Shown: positions 35,017 through 43,060, numbered from the stretch's first letter. The stretch: 50,868 nucleotides of DNA from Gallionellaceae bacterium (GCA_006218055.1 VBWD01000009.1:1-50868), one strand, 5' to 3'. Notes: generated from the sequence alone by a model not told the origin. Program-made: numbers and translations.

Positions 35017-35792
35017 GTATCTTTGCGTTCCCCCAATTGAGCTTGCGTTTCTTGCCCATCTGGCGCAGGCATTGGCTGGTGTGGAAGAAGATCGCCGCGC
35101 CATCCATCCTCGGACACTTGGCAGACCCTGTGATCTACATGTTGGGTCTGGGTTACGGCTTGGGTAGTTTGCTTCCCGAAATGGGGGGCATGTCGTACAT
35201 GGCATTCTTGGCGGCGGGCACGGTGTGTTACAGCACCATGAACAGCGCCAGCTTCGAGGCGTTGTATTCCGGTTTTGCGCGTATGCATGAGCAACGCACG
35301 TGGGAAGCGATATTGAACACGCCCGTTGGATTGGATGATGTGGTGCTGTCCGAGATCCTGTGGGCGGCGACCAAGAGTTTGATGTCGGGCACAGCGGTGT
35401 TGGTCGTCATCTGGGTGCTCGGCCTGTCGCATTCGCTGATGTCGTTGTGGATGATCCCGCTGGCGCTGCTCATCGGTCTGGCCTTCGCTTCCATCGGTCT
35501 CATCATGACCGCGCTGGCGCCAGCCTATGACTTTTTCATGTACTACTTCACGCTGATCATCACACCGATGATGCTACTATGCGGCGTCTTTTTTCCGGTC
35601 ACCCAATTACCGGAAAGCATGCAAGTAGTGGCCAGTCTGTTGCCCTTGACCCATGCCATCGATCTGGCGCGGCCCTTGATGAATGGGGATATCCCGCCGC
35701 AGACTTTGCTGCATATTGGTGTACTGCTGGCCTACACCTTGGTTGCATTCTATGTGTCGTTGGTTTTGTTCCGTCGTCGTCTATCTCGTTAA
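35013..35792 (+). CDS. ABC-2 type permease, NodJ-like
   Basis: A 259-residue integral membrane permease with six predicted helices of the ABC-2 class. NodJ-type landmarks are DPVIYMLGLGYGLG, MSYMAFLAAGTVCYSTMNSA, RTWEAILNTPVGLDDVVLSE, FYFTLIITPMMLLCGVFFPV-like (MYYFTLIITPMMLLCGVFFP) and PLTHAIDLARPLMNG. It is the partner of the NodI-like ATPase encoded upstream, overlapping the thioesterase by 4 bases. Export substrate unknown. Confidence 0.92.
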   Translation: MSIFAFPQLSLRFLPIWRRHWLVWKKIAAPSILGHLADPVIYMLGLGYGLGSLLPEMGGMSYMAFLAAGTVCYSTMNSASFEALYSGFARMHEQRTWEAILNTPVGLDDVVLSEILWAATKSLMSGTAVLVVIWVLGLSHSLMSLWMIPLALLIGLAFASIGLIMTALAPAYDFFMYYFTLIITPMMLLCGVFFPVTQLPESMQVVASLLPLTHAIDLARPLMNGDIPPQTLLHIGVLLAYTLVAFYVSLVLFRRRLSR

Positions 35793-35838
35793 ATATTCCT
35801 GCATTGGCGGGGATAAGGTTTGAGTAAGGAGTTGAATC

Positions 35839-36255
35839 ATGTTGTGGTTGAAAGCGTTTCATATCATCTTGGTCGTGAGCTGGTTCGCAGGCTTGTTCTA
35901 TCTGCCGCGCATCTTCGTCAATCATGCGATGGCAAAAGAGCAAGTCGAGAAAGACAGGCTCGCCTTGATGGAGGGTAAGCTGTATCGCTTCGTCACACCT
36001 ATCGGCGCGCTTGCTGTCGTCACTGGCTTGTGGTTGTGGATCGCCTACAGCGACATCTTCACCGGTGGCTGGCTGCATGTGAAGACTGCGCTGGTCGCAG
36101 GTTTGGTCGGCTACCATCTTTACTGCGGCCATCTGGTGAAAGAGTTTGCCGCCGGCCGTAACACGCGCAGCCATGTGTGGTTCCGCTTCTTTAACGAAGT
36201 GCCTGTGCTCGTGTTGTTGGCCGTTGTGATTCTTGTTGTCGTAAAACCGTTTTAG
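35839..36255 (+). CDS. hemJ: Protoporphyrinogen oxidase HemJ (CopD-like)
   Basis: A 138-residue four-helix membrane protein of the HemJ family, which oxidises protoporphyrinogen IX to protoporphyrin IX in haem synthesis in many Gram-negatives. Landmarks are LWLKAFHIILVVSWFAGLFYLPRIFV (in parts, with the conserved His), the MEGKLYRFVTPIG segment and KTALVAGLVGYHLYCG. NEVPVLVLLAVVILVVVKPF ends the protein. It is 46 bases after the permease; the gap carries a short GC-rich inverted sequence (CCTGCATTGGCGGGG) and AAGGAG before the ATG. A CACAGAG-type repeat follows the stop. Confidence 0.9.
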   Translation: MLWLKAFHIILVVSWFAGLFYLPRIFVNHAMAKEQVEKDRLALMEGKLYRFVTPIGALAVVTGLWLWIAYSDIFTGGWLHVKTALVAGLVGYHLYCGHLVKEFAAGRNTRSHVWFRFFNEVPVLVLLAVVILVVVKPF

Positions 36256-36327
36256 CCACAGAGACCACAGGGCGCACAGAGTTGAAACAGTGGTTTTCTC
36301 TGTGGCCTCTGTGTACTCTGTGGCAAA
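36252..36327. repeat. CACAGAG-type dispersed inverted repeat
   Basis: GCCACAGAG (36255-36263) has two perfect inverted copies, CTCTGTGGC at 36298-36306 and 36316-36324, plus further partial CACAGAG units. The block fills most of the 95-base gap between hemJ and the RNA methyltransferase gene. Repeats of this 'CCACAGAGxxCACAGAG' look are widespread between genes in many bacteria. It may also form a terminator-like hairpin. Confidence 0.6.
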
Positions 36328-36350
36328 TAGATTTTTCTTGGATTATCTAA

Positions 36351-37496
36351 ATGCCTGATTTCTTCGCCACCTGTCCTCGCGGACTCGAAAGACTACTCGC
36401 CGATGAGCTGTCCAGCTTCGGCGCAGAAGACGTGCGGACCACCGATGGCGGCGTCGGCTTTGCGGGAGATTGGGCGCTGAACTACCGCGCCAATCTGCAA
36501 AGCCGTTTGGCATCACGCATCCTGTGGCGTGTCAAAGAGCCGACGCGCTTCCGCACCGAGGACGATGTGTACCAAGCGGCCTATGCCTTGCCGTGGACGA
36601 AATGGTTCGATGTGAGTTGCACCATCCTAGTCAAAGTCACCGCCATCAAATGCCCGCTCAAGAGTTTGGAATTCATCACGCTCAAGATCAAAGATGCGGT
36701 GTGCGACAAATTCCGTATGGAAAAAGATGTGCGTCCCAGTGTCGCCAAACTCGATCCCGATATGCGCATCCACGCCTTCTTCGAGGGCGAGCAATTCACC
36801 TTGTATCTGGATACCTCGGGTGACGCACTCTACAAACGCGGCGTACGCATCCATACCAATATCGCTCCGCTGCGCGAGAACCTCGCCGCAGGCATTTTGA
36901 AGATGACAGGTTGGAAGCCAGGTATTCCTCTGTTCGATCCTATGTGCGGTAGTGGCACCTTCCTCATCGAAGCCGCGCAGATATCACTCAACATCCAACC
37001 GGGCATAGACCGTAATTTCGCGTTTGAAAAGTTGAAGAACTTCGACACCAAACTTTGGAACTCGATGCGCGAAGCCGCCATCGCCGCACAGCTGCCGGTG
37101 AGCGAGTTGCCGCTGTATGGCAGCGACCTTTACGGCGATGCACTCAAAGCTGCGCATCAAAATCTGGAAGATGCAGGCATCCGCGAGACGGTCGATCTCA
37201 AACAGTGCAACGCATTGGAAGCCTCTCCGCCTGAAGCAGAAGGCATCCTCGTGGCGAACTTACCGTACGGTGAGCGCATGGGTGATGAAGACGAATTAGC
37301 CGAGCTGTATCCGCAACTGGGTAACGTGCTGAAACAAAAGTTCGGTGGTTGGAACGTCTACCTGTTCACCGCTGACCTGCGCATCACCAAACTGATGCGC
37401 CTCTCTCCCTCTAAACGCACGCCGCTGTACAACGGTGCTATCGAGTGTCGCTTGTTCGAATACAAGATCGTGGCGGGAAGCAATCGTCCGAAGTAA
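36351..37496 (+). CDS. THUMP-domain class I SAM-dependent RNA methyltransferase
   Basis: A 381-residue RNA methyltransferase. The N-terminal ferredoxin-like/THUMP part (1-165) starts MPDFFATCPRGLERLLADEL. The catalytic UPF0020/Trm-G10-type domain (about 170-370) has FDPMCGSGTFLIEAAQIS (SAM site) and the catalytic NLPYGERMG. It matches the N-terminal half of RlmL, which makes m2G2445 in 23S rRNA, and stand-alone YpsC-like enzymes. It lacks the RlmK half fused in E. coli RlmKL. The exact target base is not certain. Confidence 0.9.
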   Translation: MPDFFATCPRGLERLLADELSSFGAEDVRTTDGGVGFAGDWALNYRANLQSRLASRILWRVKEPTRFRTEDDVYQAAYALPWTKWFDVSCTILVKVTAIKCPLKSLEFITLKIKDAVCDKFRMEKDVRPSVAKLDPDMRIHAFFEGEQFTLYLDTSGDALYKRGVRIHTNIAPLRENLAAGILKMTGWKPGIPLFDPMCGSGTFLIEAAQISLNIQPGIDRNFAFEKLKNFDTKLWNSMREAAIAAQLPVSELPLYGSDLYGDALKAAHQNLEDAGIRETVDLKQCNALEASPPEAEGILVANLPYGERMGDEDELAELYPQLGNVLKQKFGGWNVYLFTADLRITKLMRLSPSKRTPLYNGAIECRLFEYKIVAGSNRPK

Positions 37497-37516
37497 AAAC
37501 GTTTCTAGGAGGAATC

Positions 37517-38083
37517 ATGTCGATCAGAAACAAGTTTCTACTGAATCCCGCCCGTGCCGCATTGGTCGTCATCGACGTGCAAGAAAGACTCTGTGCAGCG
37601 ATGGATCAGAGCGTGCTGGCTCAACTCACCAAGAACGCCGGCATCCTGTTGGAAAGTGCTGTCGAACTAGGCGTGCCGGTGATCTTCACCGAGCAGTATG
37701 TCAAAGGGCTGGGGCCAACCTTGAGTGAGCTGCGCGGCCGCGTACCAACCGCATCTGCAATCGAAAAGATGACCTTCAGTTGTTGCGGCAACGAGGCTTT
37801 CATCAAGCAACTCAAAGACAGTGGCCGGACGCAGATCATCATCAGCGGTATGGAGACGCATGTGTGCGTGTTGCAAACCGTCATCGATCTGCTCGCGGAA
37901 GGATTTGATGTGCATGTCGTCAAAGATGCCGTGATGAGCCGCAGCAACGACAACAGACAGATTGCGATGGAAGCCATGACCTTGGCTGGCGCTGTGCCTG
38001 CCAGCACTGAGTCCGTCGTGTTTCAGTTATTGAAAGTCGCAGGGACGGACTCGTTCAAGAAGTTATCTAAGTTGGTCAAGTGA
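37517..38083 (+). CDS. Isochorismatase-family hydrolase (YcaC-like)
   Basis: A 188-residue cysteine hydrolase of the isochorismatase-like superfamily. The catalytic Asp is in ALVVIDVQERL, the Lys in SAIEKMTFSCCG, and the Cys in SGMETHVCVLQTVIDL. Length and motifs fit the YcaC/MT nicotinamidase-like group; the substrate is unknown. The ATG at 37517 is chosen for its strong AGGAGG ribosome-binding site about 7 bases upstream. The longer frame overlaps the preceding methyltransferase gene. A perfect bidirectional hairpin lies after the stop. Confidence 0.92.
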   Translation: MSIRNKFLLNPARAALVVIDVQERLCAAMDQSVLAQLTKNAGILLESAVELGVPVIFTEQYVKGLGPTLSELRGRVPTASAIEKMTFSCCGNEAFIKQLKDSGRTQIIISGMETHVCVLQTVIDLLAEGFDVHVVKDAVMSRSNDNRQIAMEAMTLAGAVPASTESVVFQLLKVAGTDSFKKLSKLVK

Positions 38084-38120
38084 GGCGGAAAGCTCGTTGG
38101 CTCGTGATGTCTCAAAGTCG

Positions 38121-38146
38121 GCCTTATGTGAATCTTCACATAAGGC
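38121..38146. terminator. Perfect inverted repeat between convergent genes
   Basis: GCCTTATGTGAA and TTCACATAAGGC (12 bp each, 2-base loop TC) lie in the 87-base gap between the convergent isochorismatase-family gene and pilU. This is the usual place for a shared terminator. No strong U-run follows on either strand, so it could also be a simple palindromic repeat. Confidence 0.6.
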
Positions 38147-38170
38147 TGAGCGACAGTGGCAATAACAATA

Positions 38171-39307
38171 TCAAGTCATCTTCAGGTGATCCAAACCACC
38201 CATCACATCTCTGTCTTTGGTGGCTTGCCCTTCCAGCTTGATCTTCAAGCGCAGATCGTTGACGGAGTCGGCATTCTTCAATGCTTCTTCGTAGCTGATC
38301 ATGCCTGCCTCGTGCAGGTCGAACAGAGCTTGGTCGAAGGTCTGCATGCCGAGCTCACGCGACTTGCCCATCACGGTCTTGATCTCATGCACATCGCCCT
38401 TGAAGATGAGGTCGGCGATGAGGGGCGAGTTGAGCAGGATCTCGATGGCGGCGGAACGTCCCTTGCCATCACGTTTGGGGATCAAGCGTTGCGAAACGAG
38501 CGCTTTGATGTTGAGTGACAAGTCCATCAGCAGTTGTTCACGCCGCTCTTCGGGGAAGAAGTTGATGATGCGGTCAAGCGCCTGGTTGGCGCTATTGGCG
38601 TGCAGGGTCGCCATACACAGGTGGCCAGTCTCGGCGAAGGCGACGGCGTATTCCATGGTCTCGCGGTCGCGTATCTCACCGATGAGGATGACGTCAGGCG
38701 CTTGGCGCAGGGTGTTCTTCAGTGCGTTGTGCCAGTTGTCGGTATCCACACCCACTTCGCGATGCGTGATGATGCTCTTTCCATGTTCATGCACATATTC
38801 CACCGGGTCTTCGATGGTGATGATGTGGCCGTAGCTGTTCTGGTTGCGGTGGCCAAGCATAGCCGCCATGGTGGTGGACTTGCCAGAGCCTGTGCCGCCC
38901 ACCAAGATCACCAATCCGCGTTTGGTCATCACCACGTCTTTCAATATGGGTGGCAAGCCCATCTCTTCAAAACCCGGGATCTTGGTAGTGATGGTGCGCA
39001 ACACCATGCCGACACGTTGCTGTTGCATGAACACGTTCACGCGGAAGCGACCGATGCCGGAGGGGCTGATGGCGAAGTTGCATTCATGTGTGGATTCGAA
39101 CTCGGCCGCTTGGCGGTCATTCATGATGCTGCGCGCCAGTTCTTGCGTATGCTGCGGTGACAGCGCTTGGTTCGATACCGGTGTCATCTTGCCGTCGATC
39201 TTGAACGCAGGCGGGAAGCCTGCGGTGACGAAAAGATCGGATGCCTTTTGCGAGATCATCCCGCGCAATAAATTGTGGACTAGTTCGGTGGCCTGGTCGC
39301 GTTCCAT
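38171..39307 (-). CDS. pilU: Type IV pilus retraction ATPase PilU
   Basis: A 378-residue accessory retraction ATPase of type IV pili, a hexameric PilT paralogue at the inner-membrane base of the machine. Walker A is GGTGSGKSTTMAAM, the Asp box is IITIEDPVEYVHEHG, Walker B is VILIGEIRDRETMEYA, and the His box is AETGHLCMATLHANSANQALDR. The PilU-type C-terminal extension after GMQTFDQALFDL is present (KLEGQATKDRDVMGGLDHLKMT, in parts). It lies 21 bases after pilT on the same strand and appears intact, unlike pilT. PilU normally depends on PilT for function. Confidence 0.95.
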   Translation of the reverse strand: MERDQATELVHNLLRGMISQKASDLFVTAGFPPAFKIDGKMTPVSNQALSPQHTQELARSIMNDRQAAEFESTHECNFAISPSGIGRFRVNVFMQQQRVGMVLRTITTKIPGFEEMGLPPILKDVVMTKRGLVILVGGTGSGKSTTMAAMLGHRNQNSYGHIITIEDPVEYVHEHGKSIITHREVGVDTDNWHNALKNTLRQAPDVILIGEIRDRETMEYAVAFAETGHLCMATLHANSANQALDRIINFFPEERREQLLMDLSLNIKALVSQRLIPKRDGKGRSAAIEILLNSPLIADLIFKGDVHEIKTVMGKSRELGMQTFDQALFDLHEAGMISYEEALKNADSVNDLRLKIKLEGQATKDRDVMGGLDHLKMT

Positions 39308-39328
39308 GGTGAACTCCTGATCTTGTGA

Positions 39329-40317
39329 TTAGCCGGGGAACAAGTCTTTATTCGCAGCCTTGGTGCGTGCTTCGGCAGAGGAGACGATGTTGCGTTTGAC
39401 GAGATCGGTCAGACATTGATCCAGTGTCTGCATACCGATAGCACCGCCGGTTTGGATGGCGGAGTACATCTGCGGCACTTTTGCTTCGCGGATCAGGTTG
39501 CGGATAGCTGGTGTACAGATCATGATCTCGTGCGCGGCGGCGCGGCCTGCGCCATCCTTGGTCTTGAGCAGCGTCTGCGAGATGGGAACACGTCGATGAT
39601 ACGGTCAATGGTTTTTGCGGCAGAGCTGGTGTGCAGCGTGCCGAACACCAAGTGGCCGGTTTCCGCAGCGGACATCGCCAAGCGGATGGTCTCCAAGTCG
39701 CGCATCTCACCCACGAGGATGACGTCCGGGTCTTCACGCAATGCTGAGCGCAAGGCGTTGTTGAAGGACAGTGTGTGCGGACCGACTTCGCGCTGGTTGA
39801 TCAGGCATTTCTTGGATTCATGCACGAATTCGATGGGGTCTTCCACTGTCAGGATATGTCCCTGTTCAGTCTCGTTCTTGTGATTCACCATCGCCGCCAG
39901 GGTCGTTGATTTGCCGGAGCCTGTCGGGCCGGTGACTAGCACCATGCCACGCGGGTAATCAGCGATAGTTTCGAAGATTTTGGGTGCTTTGAGGTCTTCC
40001 AGTGACAATATCTTGGAAGGAATGGTACGCATGACTGCTGCTGCGCCACGATTTTGGATGAACGCGTTGACACGGAAACGCGCCAGATTCGGCACTTCGA
40101 ACGAGAAGTCGATCTCTTTATTCTCTTCGTAATGTTTGCGCTGCCCGTCGTTCATGATGTCGTACACCATGGCATGCACATCCTTATGCTCCATCGCAGG
40201 CAGGTTGATACGGCGCATGTCACCGTGTACGCGGATCATGGGAGGCAAACCGGAAGAGAGGTGCAAGTCGGATGCTTTGTTCTTCACGCCGAAGGCGAGC
40301 AGTTCGGTGATATCCAT
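39329..40317 (-). pseudogene. pilT: Type IV pilus retraction ATPase PilT, internal deletion and frameshift
   Basis: The main retraction ATPase of type IV pili. The 5' part (40317 to about 39584) is normal: MDITELLAFGVKNKASDLHL, Walker A GPTGSGKSTTLAAM, Asp box ILTVEDPIEFVHESKK, Walker B VILVGEMRDLETIRLA, His box AETGHLVFGTLHTSSAA, then IIDVFP. At 39583/39584 the family's next 18 residues or so (the xxxEKxxVRxMLSESLxxV helix) are missing and the frame shifts. The correct frame resumes as ISQTLLKTKDGAGRAAAHEI and continues MICTPAIRNLIREAKV... to 39329. Adding back 55 bases would give 347 residues, the normal PilT length. As read, translation ends at 39520 after 265 residues, with a foreign tail. 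It could be real loss of twitching retraction or an assembly deletion. Confidence 0.9.
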
Positions 40318-40369
40318 ATATAATCCCTGAGCTATATAACTGCGTTGAAAAGCGACTGCCTGGGCGATT

Positions 40370-40919
40370 ATGACTGCAATCCTCTCTAACTTGCAAGCAA
40401 CCCGCGAGGCCGTTGCCAGCGCTACTGAATGACTTGCCGCTGGAGTGGCATTTCATCGGGCCGATCCAAAGCAACAAGACACGTCCCATCGCGGAGAATT
40501 TCGCTTGGGTGCATGGAGTGGATAGGTTGAAGGTGGCGCAGCGTCTTTCCGAGCAGCGTCCAGCAAATCTGCCGCCGCTGAATATCTGTTTGCAGGTGAA
40601 TGTGAGTGGCGAGGAGAGCAAGAGCGGCGTGGCAATCGATGAGGCTGCGCAGCTTGCTCAAGAGATATCGCGGTTGCCGCACCTCAAGTTGCGCGGATTG
40701 ATGTCGATACCTGCTCCGGCAGCGGGAGAAACCGAGCAGCGGGCGGCGTTCGCAAGGATGCGTTTGCTTCTTGAAGAATTGAATGAACAGGGATTGTCGT
40801 TGGATACCTTGTCCATGGGTATGTCACATGATTTTCCAGCGGCGATAAAAGAAGGTGCGACCATCGTGCGGATTGGAACAGCGATCTTTGGTGTCAGGAA
40901 ATACGGGGAGAAAACATGA
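40370..40919 (+). pseudogene. yggS: YggS/PLPBP pyridoxal-phosphate homeostasis protein, internal deletion
   Basis: A PLP-binding homeostasis protein that affects amino-acid and vitamin B6 balance, normally about 230 residues. The 5' end (ATG at 40370) reads MTAILSNLQATREAVASA, a normal start, then hits a TGA at 40430-40432. In another frame from about 40414 the rest of the protein is intact: PALLNDLPLEWHFIGPIQSN through GMSHDFPAAIKEGATIVRIG to the stop at 40919. Roughly 47 residues (about 140 bases) between these parts are missing, including the strand with the PLP lysine (LLAVSK in relatives). A CCAGCG at the junction may be microhomology. The remaining C-terminal open frame could be translated but could not bind PLP covalently. 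It precedes proC with a 4-base overlap. Confidence 0.88.
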
Positions 40920-41728
40920 ACATTTGTTTTATAGGCGGCGGCAATATGGCGAAGGCGTTGATCGGCGGCTTGGTCAAGCGCGGTTATGCGCCCTCCAAGA
41001 TGCACGTTGTAGAAGTGAGCAAAGACCTGTGCGCGGAGTTGCATGATGAATTCGGGGTCAGAGCCAGTACCGATCTGGCACCTTCCGTGGCGCACGGCGA
41101 AACAGTGATCCTCGCGGTCAAGCCGCAGCATTTGCAGGAGGTCGCTCTGCAGCTTGCACCGATCATAGACGGACGGCTAGTCATCTCCATCGCTGCAGGT
41201 ATCCGCACCCAGGATATGGCGCGCTGGATGGGTACACAGAATATCGTGCGCTGTATGCCCAATACGCCGGCACTCATCCGTAGCGGCGTCACCGCTTTGT
41301 ATGCCATGCCTGAGGTCAAGCCGGAAGAATGCCGGTCTGCCGAGGCGATTCTCGGGGCGGTGGGTAGCACCTTGTGGGTCGCGGACGAAGATATGCTGGA
41401 TGCGGTAACGGCGATCTCCGGCAGCGGCCCGGCCTATGTGTTCTATTTCATCGAAGCCATGCAGCAAGCTGCCCACGAGCTGGGCATCGACGCAGAGCAA
41501 GCGCGGCAACTGGTGCTGGACACATTTCTCGGTGCCAGCAAACTGGCCGACAGCAGCAAAGAGGAAGTCGCCGTCCTGCGCACGCGCGTGACTTCCAGGA
41601 ACGGTACTACCGAGCGCGCGCTGCAAACCATGGATGCTCTGCGGGTGAAGCAGGACATCGTTGATGCAATCTATGCGGCGGCGGCGCGTTCCAGGGAGAT
41701 GGGCGATGAACTGGGGAAGGATGCTTGA
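40916..41728 (+). CDS. proC: Pyrroline-5-carboxylate reductase
   Basis: A 270-residue NADPH-dependent enzyme for the last step of proline synthesis. The N-terminal Rossmann motif is ICFIGGGNMAKALIGGL. The catalytic domain includes VRCMPNTPALIRSGVTALY and AVTAISGSGPAYVFYFIEAM, with LDTFLGASKLADSS and RVTSRNGTTERALQTM before the C-terminus. The ATG overlaps the end of the yggS frame by 4 bases, the conserved yggS-proC-yggT order. It is followed by a 228-base gap holding structured repeats. Confidence 0.95.
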   Translation: MNICFIGGGNMAKALIGGLVKRGYAPSKMHVVEVSKDLCAELHDEFGVRASTDLAPSVAHGETVILAVKPQHLQEVALQLAPIIDGRLVISIAAGIRTQDMARWMGTQNIVRCMPNTPALIRSGVTALYAMPEVKPEECRSAEAILGAVGSTLWVADEDMLDAVTAISGSGPAYVFYFIEAMQQAAHELGIDAEQARQLVLDTFLGASKLADSSKEEVAVLRTRVTSRNGTTERALQTMDALRVKQDIVDAIYAAAARSREMGDELGKDA

Positions 41729-41754
41729 TGGCCGCCACTCAAAATCCAAACTTT

Positions 41755-41926
41755 AGTTGCGACCTAACCTTAAGGTTAGTCTTCACTGAAACTTCGTTTA
41801 GTCGCAATACTGCGTTACTCACAAAAAATCACTCCTTACATACTCAGATGTATGCCGCGTCGCGATTTTTTGTTCGCGCCTTGTCTTGCTTATAACCAGC
41901 CACTTGCCAGCTTGCTGGCTTAGTGG
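41755..41926. repeat. Nested inverted-repeat block between proC and yggT
   Basis: This gap of 228 bases holds several palindromes. TTGCGAC (41757) and GTCGCAA (41801) flank CTAACCTTAAGGTTAG (41764-41779), a perfect 16-bp palindrome. ACAAAAAATC (41821) and GATTTTTTGT (41864-41873) flank CATAC...GTATG. CCACT-GCCAGC-TT-GCTGGC-AGTGG forms a hairpin at 41900-41926. The middle unit resembles dispersed AAAAATC...CTTACATAC elements known between proteobacterial genes. No ORF or RNA gene that I recognise lies here. Confidence 0.6.
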
Positions 41927-41956
41927 ATTGAGAATTTTGAATTTTTAGAGGTGACC

Positions 41957-42523
41957 ATGTTTGGTGAAGCACTGTCGTTCTTGATTGATGCATTGGTGCA
42001 GCCTTTCGCTGCCGTGCTGTTGTTCCGTTTCCATGCCGTTTGGTTGAAAGCGCCGATGCGTAATCCTATCGGCGAGTTCATCATGGCGCTCACCGATTTC
42101 GTCGTGCTCAAAGCGCGCCGTTATGTACCGTCGGTGTTCGGTCTGGATACGGCCACACTGGCGTTGGCCTTCGCGATCGAGTTTATCTACCTCGTGCTCT
42201 TCCTGTTCGTGCAGAGTTATCCCTTTGATACTTTCCCATTGGTGGGGCTGTTGGCATGGACGGCGGTCAAACTGTTGAAGATCAGCGTCTATCTCTTGGT
42301 GGCGACTTTGTTGGCGGAAGCCATCATGTCGTGGGTGAATCCCCACACGCCGCTTGCCCCCATGCTCAGTACCTTCAACCAACCCTTCTTGCAGCCCCTG
42401 CGTAGCGTGATTCCGCTGGTCGGACGTGTGGATCTGTCGGTGTTGGTGTTGTTCATCATCTGCCAGCTCATCCTCATCGTGCCTATTGGTGGCATGGAAC
42501 AATTCGTGCAGAGACTGTTGTGA
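41957..42523 (+). CDS. yggT: YggT-family membrane protein
   Basis: A 188-residue inner-membrane protein with two YGGT repeats (about 1-85 and 95-188), four main helices in all. The second repeat has LVATLLAEAIMSWVNP and FNQPFLQPLRSVIPLVGRVD, the family hallmark. YggT proteins have been linked to osmotic tolerance and, in some bacteria, to cell division; the role here is not known. The ATG at 41957 is preceded by AGAGGTGA. It is followed by the DUF167 gene after 3 bases, the usual yggT-yggU order. Confidence 0.93.
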   Translation: MFGEALSFLIDALVQPFAAVLLFRFHAVWLKAPMRNPIGEFIMALTDFVVLKARRYVPSVFGLDTATLALAFAIEFIYLVLFLFVQSYPFDTFPLVGLLAWTAVKLLKISVYLLVATLLAEAIMSWVNPHTPLAPMLSTFNQPFLQPLRSVIPLVGRVDLSVLVLFIICQLILIVPIGGMEQFVQRLL

Positions 42524-42526
42524 CGA

Positions 42527-42820
42527 GTGCCCGTGAGTGACTGGTATCGTCGTGATGGAGACACGTTGTCGCTGACCTTGCATGTGCAGCCGGGGGCGAA
42601 ACGTACCGAGATATCGGGACTGCATGGTGAGGCACTGAAGATACGCCTTGCCGCACCGCCCATTGAAGGGCGCGCTAACGAGGCACTGTTGCGATTCATC
42701 GCCGATACGTTCGATGTTCCGTTGCGACAAGTCGAACTCAAGCAGGGCGGACAATCGAGACACAAAGTGGTGGTGGTGACAGGCAGTAAGATTGCCCCCG
42801 AGAGCTTGCTGATTGAGTGA
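42527..42820 (+). CDS. yggU: DUF167 (YggU) family protein
   Basis: A 97-residue small alpha/beta protein of unknown role. Family motifs are LHVQPGAKRTEISGLHGEAL, KIRLAAPPIEGRANEALLRF and QGGQSRHKVVVV. The start is a GTG at 42527, three bases after yggT; an alternative GTG two codons later (MSDWYRR) is equally possible. It belongs to the yggS-proC-yggT-yggU unit. Confidence 0.92.
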   Translation: MPVSDWYRRDGDTLSLTLHVQPGAKRTEISGLHGEALKIRLAAPPIEGRANEALLRFIADTFDVPLRQVELKQGGQSRHKVVVVTGSKIAPESLLIE

Positions 42821-42827
42821 AAAAGAT

Positions 42828-43058
42828 ATGAGCGAATTGCTAAACCGACCTGCATTAGAAGGTGTCACCCTCGAGATGATCGTCACGCATCTTTCCGAAA
42901 GCATCGGCTGGGAAGAGATGGCTGTCGCCATCCCCGTGCGTTGTTTCACGCACGACCCCAGCATCAAATCCAGTTTGAAATTCCTACGCAGAACACCGTG
43001 GGCGCGCCAAAAGGTCGAACAGCTTTACCTGCAGAGCCAGACTGGGCGGAAACGTTAG
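42828..43058 (+). CDS. VF530-family (DUF2132) small DNA-binding protein
   Basis: A 76-residue protein whose pattern matches the VF530/DUF2132 family: LEGVTLEMIVTHLSESIGW, RCFTHDPSIKSSLKFLRRTP and WARQKVEQLYL. Homologues have been described as DNA-binding, but no cellular role is established. The ATG at 42828 is preferred over an earlier TTG. It is the last gene of the plus-strand unit and ends 2 bases before the convergent carbonic anhydrase stop. Confidence 0.88.
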   Translation: MSELLNRPALEGVTLEMIVTHLSESIGWEEMAVAIPVRCFTHDPSIKSSLKFLRRTPWARQKVEQLYLQSQTGRKR

Positions 43059-43060
43059 AC

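Noticed and set aside
33638-35792. Nodulation factor export genes nodI and nodJ
   Set aside because: Similarity is to the broad NodI/NodJ-like ABC-2 group; no nodulation genes are nearby and a thioesterase gene lies between them.
40413-40919. A naturally short YggS variant starting at a TTG
   Set aside because: A normal YggS N-terminus (MTAILSNLQATREAVASA) is present just upstream in another frame, so a deletion explains it better than a short gene.
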